Assembly (NCBI RefSeq): GCF_947488185.1
Contig: NZ_CANKYM010000003.1
Location: 186,001 to 250,000, forward strand
DNA: 64,000 nucleotides
DNA from: an uncultured Roseobacter sp.
GTDB lineage: Bacteria; Pseudomonadota; Alphaproteobacteria; Rhodobacterales; Rhodobacteraceae
Reading direction: 5' to 3'
This document shows, piece after piece, positions 26,790-34,622 of this stretch. The position numbers and the translations under genes were made by a program. The notes below the pieces were generated by a model. It was given only the letters and a program-made list of their open reading frames with translations, was not told the DNA's origin and did not search any database. Each line of letters opens with the position of its first letter. Position 1 is the first letter of the stretch.

Positions 26790-27137
26790 TCAGTTCGCCA
26801 ACTCGAAGGAGAAGCTGCCTTGCATTGCATGACCGTCCGAGGCCAGACCGCGCCACTCCACGGTATAATTTCCCGGTGCCAGTGGTTCTGGCTCCGCGTG
26901 GAACTCAAGTGTTGGCTCCAACCCGGTCTCACGCTCCATGGGCATCTCTGAGCCTTCGGCATCCACCAATCGCACCAGGGTGATGCGCATCGGGTCGTCG
27001 AACACCATGTGGATCATTTCCGGCGTTTCGGTCAGTTGTGCGCCGTTCACCGGCGTTGTGCCCTGCTTTTCGGAATGCGCAGCCGCGGCCCCGCTCAGAG
27101 ATAGGAGGATGGCGATTGCCGTGAGTTCGCGTTTCAT
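26790..27137 (-). CDS. copC: copper resistance protein CopC, periplasmic
   Basis: A 115-residue protein with a signal peptide (MKRELTAIAILLSLSGAAAA) cut just before HSEKQGTTP; the N-terminal His of the mature protein is the usual Cu(II) ligand. The rest is the CopC beta-barrel (MVFDDPMRITLVRLVDAEG, YTVEWRGLASDGHAMQGSFS) with the C-terminal Asp-Gly-His ligand segment. The Met-rich Cu(I) loop is absent, which suggests a Cu(II)-only CopC. It is the first gene of the copper operon. Confidence 0.9.
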   Translation of the reverse strand: MKRELTAIAILLSLSGAAAAHSEKQGTTPVNGAQLTETPEMIHMVFDDPMRITLVRLVDAEGSEMPMERETGLEPTLEFHAEPEPLAPGNYTVEWRGLASDGHAMQGSFSFELAN

Positions 27138-27256
27138 TTTGAAACTTCCTTCTTCGATTACGCACGACAATGTTGCCGTCTTTGCGAGCAGATCGCTCGC
27201 AGGCGACTCGTCTCCGCGATCTATGGGCCGGGAGCCTGCCGGATGTATTTGTGCAG

Positions 27257-27314
27257 CCTCCCGTTACTGGAAGGTCAATAGCAAAATCTCGCTTGACCTT
27301 CCAGTAACCGGAGG
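27257..27314. promoter_or_regulatory. two mirrored CueR-type operators/promoters between copC and cytochrome c
   Basis: Arms at 27257-27278 and 27293-27314 are complementary at 21 of 22 positions and separated by 14 bases. Each reads outward as TTGACCTTCCAGTAAC, the hallmark of CueR-type copper promoters with a -35 TTGACC inside the dyad and an elongated spacer of about 19 bases. One copy points to copC on the minus strand and the other to the cytochrome c gene. The cognate CueR gene is not in the window. Confidence 0.85.
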
Positions 27315-27419
27315 CCGCATTACGAGCGGTAGTAGAGTTCAAAACGTCATGGGGGCGTGCGCCGCGACCGCCGAGCCCAGATGTACAAAACCGTAAACAC
27401 AGTGAGAGGTATCCGCTGA

Positions 27420-27878
27420 ATGAGGAAATGGATCATGTTGTCTGGCGCTTTGCTGTTGCTGGCCGCACTCTCCGGAATATTTCTGACGGGCGGGTCGGTG
27501 CCGCTTGCTGTGAGCGATCAACCAAACCTGGCCCGCGGAGAAGCGATCTATGCGGAGGCTTGTGCCGCCTGCCATGGCGCAAATCTGCAAGGCGAGCCGA
27601 ACTGGCGATCCCCCGGACCGGATGGCAGGCTGCCAGCACCACCGCATGATGCGACCGGTCACACGTGGCACCACTCCGACCGGGTGCTTTTGGACATCAC
27701 CATGCGTGGCACGGCCGCGGTCGTCGGCAGAGGCTATGAAAGCAACATGCCGGGCTTCGGAGACACCTATTCCGAGGATGAACTGCGCGACGTCCTCGAA
27801 TGGATCAAAACCCAGTGGCCGGAGCGGGAACGTGCGCACCAGGCACAAGTCACGGCGCAGGATGAGGCGCAGCGCTAA
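27420..27878 (+). CDS. c-type cytochrome, membrane-anchored or exported
   Basis: A 152-residue monohaem cytochrome c. An N-terminal hydrophobic segment (MLSGALLLLAALSGIFLTGG) acts as signal or anchor. The haem-binding motif is CAACH at about residues 46-50, and the axial Met lies in YESNMPGFGDTYSEDE. It follows a CueR-type promoter, so it is probably copper-induced. Passing electrons from the multicopper oxidase system, or serving as a periplasmic redox partner, is an inference. Confidence 0.88.
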   Translation: MRKWIMLSGALLLLAALSGIFLTGGSVPLAVSDQPNLARGEAIYAEACAACHGANLQGEPNWRSPGPDGRLPAPPHDATGHTWHHSDRVLLDITMRGTAAVVGRGYESNMPGFGDTYSEDELRDVLEWIKTQWPERERAHQAQVTAQDEAQR

Positions 27879-27895
27879 GTCGTGCGGCTTTCGGA

Positions 27896-28426
27896 TCACC
27901 GCGCGCTGCGGCGGCGCGCGATTTCGCGGTAAAGGGCCTCTGGCGTGACCGCCAATTCCTGCGCCACGGTTTGCCAATGACCCTTCGCGGGCAGTGCGCC
28001 ATTGTGATCAATCCAGGCATCAAGGCGCTGTTCGACCGTCTTCAACCCTCTGATTTCCGCAAGCAGGCGGGTCGTTTGCACGGTCCGTGCCAAATGTGCG
28101 GCCCAAGCCGTTGATGTCTCAGGATCAGCCTCCAGCATTTCCATCAAACGCCCGAAGCGAAGCTTTCTCAGGCGCGCCGGTTCGATAACCTTGGCGTCGC
28201 AGTGATAGGCTGCGGCATAGATTGACGCCTCCGCGAGGATGTCACCCGGAAGCGCTCTTTGAAAGCACATGACTTGGCCACTGATCTGCGTCCGTTCCAG
28301 ATGAATGCCCCCTGTCTCAACGAGATGTACAAAGCGCACCGGGTCACCCGCATGAAACAGATAAGCGCCGGCATCTATTTCCATTGGTTCCCCATGGTCA
28401 AAAAGCGCTGTCAGAAAATCGTCCAT
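27896..28426 (-). CDS. Crp/Fnr-family regulator
   Basis: The product has a cyclic-nucleotide-binding fold (EIDAGAYLFHAGDPVRFVHL, PGDILAEASIYAAAYHCDA) followed by a helix-turn-helix near the C-terminus (WQTVAQELAVTPEALYREIA). From ATG 28426 it has 176 residues; an in-frame ATG at 28504 would overlap the start of the divergent gene, so I prefer the inner one. The N-terminal Cys cluster of true Fnr is absent. It may respond to a ligand or redox state and regulate the divergent Spy-like gene. Confidence 0.85.
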   Translation of the reverse strand: MDDFLTALFDHGEPMEIDAGAYLFHAGDPVRFVHLVETGGIHLERTQISGQVMCFQRALPGDILAEASIYAAAYHCDAKVIEPARLRKLRFGRLMEMLEADPETSTAWAAHLARTVQTTRLLAEIRGLKTVEQRLDAWIDHNGALPAKGHWQTVAQELAVTPEALYREIARRRSAR

Positions 28427-28492
28427 GACATGATCATAATCATGTGATAGCGGCGCGCGCCATGAGAAGTCCTCTGAAAACGGGATCGGATC

Positions 28493-29074
28493 ATGAGAAG
28501 ACACATTGTTATTGGGTTCGCGGCGTCAGTGTTGAGCACCCCCGTTCTCGCCGATGACAGCCATGCGCATTATGCGGGGCTGGAATCCCGGGACATCGCA
28601 ACCCTGTCAGAGAGCGATATTGCCGATCTCGAAGCGGGACGTGGTTGGGGTTTTGCGCTTGCCGCCGAATTGAACGGGCATCCGGGGCCAGCGCACGTTT
28701 TGGAGCATGCAGAAGACTTGGGTTTATCACCAGAGCAGCGCACGCGCGTGGAGGAAATTTTCACGGCCATGCAGGTCGAAGCCATCGCTGCAGGAACTGT
28801 TTTCATCGCTGCGGAACGCGCTTTGGATATAGCCTTCTCAAACGGAGGCCTCGATGCTGCCAAGTTAGAGACTTTGGTTAGTGCAGCCGGTCAAGCGCGC
28901 AGCAATCTCCGATTTGTACATTTGTCGCGTCATCTTGAGACGCTGGAAGTTCTGAGCGCCCAGCAAGTTGAACGATACAACGACCTGCGAGGCTACACCG
29001 ACGATCCCTGCGCACAGATCCCCGAAGGTCATGACTCGGAGATGTTGCGACGTCACAATGGGTGTGACAGGTGA
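28493..29074 (+). CDS. periplasmic Spy/CpxP-like protein
   Basis: This 193-residue exported protein has a signal peptide cut near residue 20 (VLSTPVLA-DDSHAH) and a His-rich mature N-terminus. The helical core contains the LTxxQ-type motif as LGLSPEQRTRVEEIF and again as LEVLSAQQVERYNDL, as in metal- and stress-linked Spy/CpxP/CnrX relatives. It ends with a Cys-containing tail (CAQIPEGHDSEMLRRHNGC). It neighbours the copper genes and diverges from a Crp-type regulator. A role in metal sensing or chaperoning is plausible but unproven. Confidence 0.75.
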   Translation: MRRHIVIGFAASVLSTPVLADDSHAHYAGLESRDIATLSESDIADLEAGRGWGFALAAELNGHPGPAHVLEHAEDLGLSPEQRTRVEEIFTAMQVEAIAAGTVFIAAERALDIAFSNGGLDAAKLETLVSAAGQARSNLRFVHLSRHLETLEVLSAQQVERYNDLRGYTDDPCAQIPEGHDSEMLRRHNGCDR

Positions 29075-29280
29075 CCGCGTAGAGGGATCCTTCACGTGGC
29101 AGATTTCAACTGCAGCAATTTCCGCAGACTGTGAGTCTAATAGTCTAGGATTTTGCACCCGCAGCGAATGGCCGGTCTGGTGAAGCTGCAGTGTGGCACC
29201 AGTGACTGCGATGAATGTCTCTTATTGGGCCGAAAGTGACGGTCAACAAGTCTACCATTACAATCCTTCAGTGGTGCCAC

Positions 29281-29309
29281 TTGACGCCCACATAGCTATG
29301 AAATACTAT
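29281..29309 (+). promoter_or_regulatory. promoter of the disrupted host tRNA-Gly gene
   Basis: TTGACG at 29281 and TACTAT at 29304 are 17 bases apart, and the tRNA 5' half begins 14 bases downstream. The intact tRNA-Gly at 51058 has the same arrangement (TTGACG, 17 bases, TAGTAC). With the tRNA split, transcripts from here would run toward the integrase gene at 29488. Confidence 0.7.
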
Positions 29310-29322
29310 CTAAATTCGTTGA

Positions 29323-29361
29323 GCGGGCGTTGTGTAGTGGTAAGACCTTAGCCTTCCAAGC
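29323..29361 (+). pseudogene. 5' half of the host tRNA-Gly(UCC) gene, split at the anticodon loop
   Basis: These 39 bases equal the acceptor, D-arm, anticodon 5' arm and loop of tRNA-Gly(UCC). After the core GCCTTCCAAGC the sequence no longer fits a tRNA. The 5' anticodon arm TTAGC cannot pair with the local continuation (GCAAA), but pairs perfectly with GCTAA at 51234-51238. Together with 51236-51270 it rebuilds a 74-base tRNA with encoded CCA. Confidence 0.85.
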
Positions 29362-29369
29362 AAAGAGTA

Positions 29370-29395
29370 TTAGTTTCATTGAGTATCATACTCTT
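29370..29395. repeat. inverted repeat between left attachment core and integrase
   Basis: AAGAGTAT and ATACTCTT form a perfect 8-base inverted repeat shortly after the left core. It could be an integrase arm site, or a hairpin ending transcripts from the old tRNA promoter. Confidence 0.35.
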
Positions 29396-29487
29396 GCTAA
29401 TTATTTCATTTTATTTGATAATATACCACATACGGCTTCATGCTGTATTGCCGCTTTTCATGCTGTTTCCGACAAAAAGCCGACAAA

Positions 29488-30576
29488 ATGCCAAAGCTTA
29501 CAGAGGCCTTCGCTCGCAAGTTACCACCTACTAAAACAGGTACGGATAAGCACTGGGACAGCGAGATAAAGGGTCTCGTGCTCTTCGTCGGGAAGCGATC
29601 CAAGACCTGGTATTTTCAGAAGGACGTCGGGGGTCAAACACGGAGGCAGTTGATTGGGCGCTACCCCGTCATCTCCGCTGACGCAGCGCGGCAGACAGCC
29701 CTTGGCTTTGCGTTGGAGTGGGGCAGGGGCGCCGGAAAGCGGATCCAGATGGGAGCCCCGACTTTGACAGTCGCAATGGAGAGCTATCTCGCACGGCCGA
29801 AACTGCGGTCTGACGCACATAAGACCACCTTGCGCCAACAATTCGAATTGCACCTCAAAGACTGGCTGAGGTTGCCGATTGATGAGATCTCAAAGTCTAT
29901 GGTGGTTGATCGCCATCGCGCCATGTCTGCCACGCCATCAGCGGCCAACCACACACTCAAGTATTTCCGGACAGTCTGGAACCATGCGCGGCGCATCCAC
30001 GACCTGCCCGAATGCCCAACCATGGCGATCGAATGGTATGAAGAGACACCAGCGGGCACCACCATCGATGATTTCGGGGCATGGTCAGAGGATCTGGACG
30101 GTCTGCACAATCCTATTCACAGAGTGTTCTATGAACTGGCGCTCTTCACCGGGCTGCGCAAAACTGAAGCCCTGACGCTGGAGTGGAAGAACGTGTACGA
30201 GGATCGCATTCATTTGCCGATGACCAAGAACGGTCGGAGCTTTGATCTGCCAATTCTGCAAGTCCACCACGAGATCTTGGCACCTATGCGGGGTTTGAGT
30301 TCGACGTGGGTATTTCCATCTCCAAAGAACCCTGAGGGGCGGTTGTCTGCACCACAGCGCATGCGATGGGGCCCACATGCGCACCGTCGCACCTTTGCGA
30401 CCGTCGCAATGGAGGCGGGTGTGCTGGAAGAGGTCGTTGGACGCCTGCTCAACCATACGCCGCTATCGATCACCGGTCAGAGGTACGTGAAACCCAGCCT
30501 GGAAGCGTTGCGACCGCCGATTGAGACGGTGTGCCAGGAGTTGAAGGCGAGACTCGGGAGGCGAACAATTGGCTGA
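29488..30576 (+). CDS. int: island integrase, P4-type tyrosine recombinase
   Basis: A 362-residue integrase starting at ATG 29488 (MPKLTEAFARKLPP), an N-terminus typical of P4/DUF4102-type phage integrases that target tRNA genes. The catalytic Arg is in LFTGLRKTEALTLEW, the His-x-x-Arg motif in WGPHAHRRTFATVAM, and the second His and Tyr in GRLLNHTPLSITGQRYVK. It reads away from the left attachment core, the usual geometry. An ATG at 29440 would add 16 residues unlike the family. It is the enzyme expected to have inserted the island. Confidence 0.92.
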   Translation: MPKLTEAFARKLPPTKTGTDKHWDSEIKGLVLFVGKRSKTWYFQKDVGGQTRRQLIGRYPVISADAARQTALGFALEWGRGAGKRIQMGAPTLTVAMESYLARPKLRSDAHKTTLRQQFELHLKDWLRLPIDEISKSMVVDRHRAMSATPSAANHTLKYFRTVWNHARRIHDLPECPTMAIEWYEETPAGTTIDDFGAWSEDLDGLHNPIHRVFYELALFTGLRKTEALTLEWKNVYEDRIHLPMTKNGRSFDLPILQVHHEILAPMRGLSSTWVFPSPKNPEGRLSAPQRMRWGPHAHRRTFATVAMEAGVLEEVVGRLLNHTPLSITGQRYVKPSLEALRPPIETVCQELKARLGRRTIG

Positions 30577-30883
30577 GTATAGGCTAGTGCTCGATACCGC
30601 TTCGGGTGACACGGAGACCCAAGATGTCGAGCACGAAAATGCAGTGCGGCTGCTGACAAAGGGCACTGATCAACTTGCTCCTGGGCAGAGGTTTGCTCCA
30701 ACCGAACTCGCTGATCTTCTCAAGTATCGAGCAGCAGACCTTGCATCTTTGGGACCGCCGACGGATGTGCCTAAGCGCATGCAAAGGATCAACGAGCGGC
30801 TCTTTTCCGCAGGCATCCGCCAGAATATCGCAGACGGGTATCCGCTCCGCTGGTGCGAAGACAAGAGACAATTGAGACGATAG
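30569..30883 (+). CDS. hypothetical island protein downstream of int
   Basis: A 104-residue protein starting at TTG 30569, overlapping the integrase stop by eight bases. It is soluble and has no recognised domain. The segment KGTDQLAPGQRFAPTELADL and a basic C-terminus (WCEDKRQLRR) are the most distinctive parts. The coupling to int suggests a role in recombination control, but this is a guess. Confidence 0.5.
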   Translation: MAEYRLVLDTASGDTETQDVEHENAVRLLTKGTDQLAPGQRFAPTELADLLKYRAADLASLGPPTDVPKRMQRINERLFSAGIRQNIADGYPLRWCEDKRQLRR

Positions 30884-30924
30884 TCTGAGATATATTTGAG
30901 CGGGTGTGAGGAAGGTTTGCCAAC

Positions 30925-31479
30925 TTGTTTCAGCAGATTGATTTGGTCTTTCGCCACTATGTGAAACACAACGGTCAGCTGGTCCGTTCATTCGTCGAGT
31001 GGAGCGATACGACACTGAAGGGCGAAAACCTGGTTCCGCGCCCATCGGAACGAATTCTGTACGTGGGAGGTGACTGGGAATATCTTCGCGTGCAACCGCC
31101 ATGGCGGAGGCTCTATGAGGCCTTGCAGGAGATAGAAGACATAGTGGCAGCAACCATCGAAAAAGCGTTCTCGGAAGGCCGGATTATCTGTGCTCAAACC
31201 ACGCTTGGTGGTGAGCGGTACATCCCTCCATCAACCGTTGATCTACGGCGTACCTATTCGAAAGAGAGAGGATACTCCTACCTCTTTTCCCGGGATTTGC
31301 CCGGAAACTGGTTTGACGATTTTGATACCCTCCCAAAAAGGAGGGCGGCAGCCAAACTTTGGATCAATGAGACTGGGGCCTATTTTGCCGCTCAAGGCAA
31401 GAGAACGGCAAGCGGCGACCCCAAGGCGGTCGCCCAGGAGAAATTTGATCTCTCGGTCAACGCTGTTCAAGAAATCTGA
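30925..31479 (+). CDS. hypothetical island protein
   Basis: A 184-residue protein, probably from TTG 30925, with aromatic- and Arg-rich composition (VQPPWRRLYEALQEIEDIVA near residue 57). No membrane helix, signal peptide or catalytic motif is seen. It lies in the integrase-proximal gene cluster on the same strand. Confidence 0.5.
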   Translation: MFQQIDLVFRHYVKHNGQLVRSFVEWSDTTLKGENLVPRPSERILYVGGDWEYLRVQPPWRRLYEALQEIEDIVAATIEKAFSEGRIICAQTTLGGERYIPPSTVDLRRTYSKERGYSYLFSRDLPGNWFDDFDTLPKRRAAAKLWINETGAYFAAQGKRTASGDPKAVAQEKFDLSVNAVQEI

Positions 31480-31564
31480 GTGACATGCGACTTTCCGAAG
31501 AAGGGGAAGAAGGGAGCGATTCCGGCTGATAGGCGTGTTTCTATAAATGAAATCAGAGCTTTAA

Positions 31565-31601
31565 AATAATGGAGGGGAGAAACTAGACCCTCCAGATTAT
31601 T
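31565..31601 (+). promoter_or_regulatory. stem-loop upstream of the excisionase-like gene
   Basis: AATAATGGAGGG at 31565 pairs with CCCTCCAGATTATT at 31588, with a two-base bulge and a short loop. It lies 33 bases before the start at 31634. It may end upstream transcripts or control translation; it lacks a T-run. Confidence 0.4.
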
Positions 31602-31633
31602 CAACTCGATGAAGCTGGATGATCTTTCCTGAC

Positions 31634-31849
31634 ATGGAAAGTCGCATTCAGCATACATCATCGAGGGGTTCTGAGGATCGCCTGCTGTCGCGAGAAGAGG
31701 TGGAGGCGCGGTTTGGCATCCCTAAGCGGTTCTTGGAACTCGCAGTCGCGCGGCAGAACGGCCCACGTCTCGTCCGCATTGGACGTCTCGTTCGATATCG
31801 GGTCTCGGACATTCTCGTCTGGCTGGATCAGCAGACCTCTGATCAATGA
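31634..31849 (+). CDS. excisionase/AlpA-like helix-turn-helix protein
   Basis: A 71-residue DNA-binding protein. The winged helix covers LLSREEVEARFGIPKRFLEL and the wing GPRLVRIGRLVRYRVSDILV, ending WLDQQTSDQ, as in AlpA/excisionase-type factors of integrative elements. ATG 31634 is chosen; ATG 31619 would add five residues. It overlaps the next gene by four bases (ATGA). It probably directs excision or activates int. Confidence 0.75.
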   Translation: MESRIQHTSSRGSEDRLLSREEVEARFGIPKRFLELAVARQNGPRLVRIGRLVRYRVSDILVWLDQQTSDQ

Positions 31850-32505
31850 CGGCGCCAAAGGAATCTCTGCTGAACAAGTGGCGAGCGGCTCAGTTGGCGC
31901 TTGTTCGGCATGACCTGCCGTCCCGAGCGCATCTGCTATTCTTTCGCCTTCTATATCACCATAACAATCAGACAGGTCAGTGCTACCCTGGTGAAGAGCT
32001 CCTCGCAGCGGCTCTGAACTGCACAACGCGGACCGTTCGGAACGCTCTTCGGGACCTTGAGCTTGCCGGTCTCGTCAAGACCAGAAAAGGCCCGGAAAGC
32101 CCACCTCGCAACTACTACGTGCTCACACTATTCACTGGTTCGACGGACGAGTACCGACTAGCGGAAAAAAAATGTCTCCAGCGGCGGAAAGAAGCTTCCG
32201 GTAAATCAGAGAATGAACCAAAGAAGTATCGGCAGAGAAAACAGCGCCTCCAAAATCGTGCTCAGAATGCAAGAGGGACCGCCAAATCCGAAGGCGAGAG
32301 CTTGGCAAACAAGAAAGGCAAACTCGAGCGCATTCTTATTCAGAAGTTGGGTGGAGGAGCTGCAGGATGGGCTCAGGTTATTCAGTTGGACGAGGCGACC
32401 ATCGAAGAGGCCGTGAAACTCGCATCGGCGTCAAATGAGACCCTTGGAGTGATTGCGGATCAGTTATTTTTGGACCTGGAGCGCTCCAGATCCGGGGAGG
32501 GGTAG
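31846..32505 (+). CDS. winged helix replication- or control-type protein of the island
   Basis: A 219-residue protein with an N-terminal HTH_36-type winged helix (residues 15-95: LFFRLLYHHNNQTGQCYPGE, then LAAALNCTTRTVRNALRDLE and LAGLVKTRKG). A very basic linker follows (KKYRQRKQRLQNRAQNARG), then an acidic C-terminus. Such proteins act as plasmid or island initiators or regulators. It is coupled to the excisionase-like gene, so it belongs to the island core. Confidence 0.7.
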   Translation: MTAPKESLLNKWRAAQLALVRHDLPSRAHLLFFRLLYHHNNQTGQCYPGEELLAAALNCTTRTVRNALRDLELAGLVKTRKGPESPPRNYYVLTLFTGSTDEYRLAEKKCLQRRKEASGKSENEPKKYRQRKQRLQNRAQNARGTAKSEGESLANKKGKLERILIQKLGGGAAGWAQVIQLDEATIEEAVKLASASNETLGVIADQLFLDLERSRSGEG

Positions 32506-33111
32506 TTCAATCGCTACGATCAGATGACATGGAACCGGTGGGCCAAATCACAAATTGGCGCGCAGGTTTCCGAATATCTTTTTTTGGGGGCGAGGCGTTG
32601 CGGTGGTCCGGTGGTATAAAGCAAAGCTATAGTTGCTCCGTATGTTCGGATCAGGGCGCTCAATAGTTCATGCGCACCCATCAGACGGGTAGCTGTACCA
32701 CTTCTTATCCGCGCGCGAAATTGTAGAAAAGAAGCCAGTTGAGGGGTGGTTGTCCGCATCGGAACACAGCTCCTGCAGTCATTCCGGTTTGTCTCGCAGG
32801 TCACGGGCGCAAAAATCGGTCTGGGTCCTTCCAGCGCCATTCCGACACGCGGGTTATTCGCACCCCGTTGCGCTGCAGGGTCATTGTTGTCACGGGGCTT
32901 GGACTTCGGGTTGTTGTTGTTTTCTGCTGCAGATCTGCCCAGCTTGTCTGGCGTGCGCCTAAAAGAACATCGCCTTGGTTGACGACTATCTCAAGTCAAG
33001 AAGGCGATTTGGCTGTCCACTTGGAGTAAGATGTACTGTGATCTTGGCTTGCTCTAACTGTCCCAAGGCCTCGATCTCATTCTGGGGAAGACCTGCCAGT
33101 ACGATATCTCG
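32506..33111. other. non-coding stretch inside the island
   Basis: About 600 bases with no credible gene. Codon patterns are irregular on both strands, which fits eroded insertion-sequence material beside the transposase relic that follows. Confidence 0.4.
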
Positions 33112-33294
33112 ATGAAGCTCCGAAAGAAGGTTGAGATTCTCTTCGCGCACCTGAAGCGCATTCTCAGACTGGGACGGCTGTGATTACGCGGGCCATGCGT
33201 CGCGAACGACGAATTCCTCCTCGCCGCCACTGCCCAGAACCTTCGCAAACTGGCAAAGATCTTTCCTGCACTGCAGCAAGCGTGCAAAGCCTGA
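33112..33294 (+). pseudogene. relic of a transposase C-terminus (IS1182/DUF772-like)
   Basis: The frame reads MKLRKKVEILFAHLKRILRL then GRL, an in-frame TGA, and LRGPCVANDEFLLAATAQNL with RKLAKIFPALQQA. This is the well-known end of IS1182-type transposases; the stop stands where Arg (CGA) is expected. No other part of the transposase or its terminal repeats is recognised nearby. Confidence 0.75.
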
Positions 33295-33716
33295 TTGGAA
33301 AGGCGTTCTCGCTCAGTTCAGTGCCCCTCTTGCTGCGCCCGCAACACGTTGTTTTTCCATAGAGGGCGGAAAAGCGGACCTTCGCTGCGCTAGCGAATTT
33401 TAAGGACAGCACCTGCGTATGCGGACATTGGCGAAAGAGTCGACGCGCGGTCGGAAGGTCGCATGGGCGTTGACGGACTGGGCTGGAGTTGGTCTTTTTG
33501 GCTTATAAGCTCCTCTCCAGAAGCAAGTGCTCGCCCGAAGAGCCTTGAGACAATCAGTGTTGTTTTGTGAAAAGAAAGCCTTTCGATCGACCTGCCGTCA
33601 ATTTAAACTAACACATAAACGGCTAGTCTTTTTGGCCCGTCCTAGGCGAACAACACTGGGTTCATATATTGACTGTTCGGATGCTTAAGTTGGTCGACAA
33701 TTGGTTTTGACGTGCT
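33295..33716. other. non-coding stretch between the transposase relic and the response regulator
   Basis: About 420 bases with no gene recognised. It becomes AT-rich near 33600-33690, where terminator or promoter signals could lie, but I see no clear hairpin. Confidence 0.35.
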
Positions 33717-34622
33717 CTAAAGCGACGCGCGCGTGTGGAGCAGGCGGTCGGCAAGAACTGCGGCGGATGTGCGGTTGTCGACGCCCATTTTCTGGAATAC
33801 CTGCTCAAGATGTTTGTTCACCGTCCGCGCGCTTAGCGCGAGGATGGCACTGATGTCGCGATTGGTTTTGCCGAGTGTGAGCCAGTACAATACCTCCGCC
33901 TCGCGCGCCGTGAGGTTGAAGGCGCTCTGCAAAAGATCACCGCGGGTGGGGCCATCTTCTACAACGAGTTTGATCAATATCTCCCGCGTGGCAGAAAGCC
34001 CCATGAAGTGAGCGACGACACCGTCGCCTGTATGCGGGCTGATCTCTGACACGGGCCGCGCGACACAGTTGAGAAGCCAAAGTAAAAAACCTGGGGCACT
34101 AGGGTTGAAGTCGCTGCTTTCCAACAATTCCATTGCGCTCTTGGAGCCCCAGACAAATTCTGCATCCTCGTCGAAGGCGAGGACCGGTCGTTCAAAGGCG
34201 TCAATTGCCTCCCGTGCGCTTTGAAGCATACGGGAGTTAACGACATGGGTGCTGAGGCGCGCGATCATTTCCTCAATCACCACGGGTTTGGTGATGTAAT
34301 CCACGCCGCCCGCTTGCAGGCCTTTGACCACATGTTCCTGATCGCAAAGCCCAGTCATGAATATGATCGGAGCCAGGGTCGGGTTGGGCCCGGATTTGAG
34401 CCTGCGGCAAGTCTCGAACCCGTCGATATCGGGCATAAGCGCATCCATCAGGATGACATCTGGGTGCACCCGGTGGGTTAGCTTGATGGCCGAATGTCCG
34501 TCGCGCGCAACCAATACGGTCATGCCTTGCGCCTCTAGCGCGCTTGAGACCATCCCCAGAGAATCCGGGTTGTCGTCGACGACGAGCGCGATGCTTTTGT
34601 CCCCTGTTTCAAGCGTCTTCAT
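33717..34622 (-). CDS. response regulator with receiver and LuxR-type DNA-binding domain
   Basis: A 301-residue regulator. The receiver has the acidic pocket VVDDNPDS and the phosphoacceptor Asp in VILMDALMPDIDG. A middle segment (residues about 140-220) is PAS-like, with VLAFDEDAEFVWGSKSAMEL. The LuxR helix-turn-helix is at the C-terminus (LTAREAEVLYWLTLGKTNRD, ARTVNKHLEQVFQKMGV). I start at ATG 34622, which overlaps the kinase gene end by 14 bases. It is probably phosphorylated by the adjacent hybrid kinase and may bind the palindrome at 38052. Confidence 0.9.
   Translation of the reverse strand: MKTLETGDKSIALVVDDNPDSLGMVSSALEAQGMTVLVARDGHSAIKLTHRVHPDVILMDALMPDIDGFETCRRLKSGPNPTLAPIIFMTGLCDQEHVVKGLQAGGVDYITKPVVIEEMIARLSTHVVNSRMLQSAREAIDAFERPVLAFDEDAEFVWGSKSAMELLESSDFNPSAPGFLLWLLNCVARPVSEISPHTGDGVVAHFMGLSATREILIKLVVEDGPTRGDLLQSAFNLTAREAEVLYWLTLGKTNRDISAILALSARTVNKHLEQVFQKMGVDNRTSAAVLADRLLHTRASL

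Noticed and set aside
28427..28504. A Crp/Fnr gene start at 28504 overlapping the divergent Spy-like gene
   Set aside because: The extra 26 residues overlap the start of a gene with a clear signal peptide; ATG 28426 gives a normal cNMP-binding N-terminus.
29323..29396. A functional second tRNA-Gly gene at the left island end
   Set aside because: After the anticodon loop the 3' arm, T arm and acceptor strand are missing; the anticodon stem cannot pair locally.
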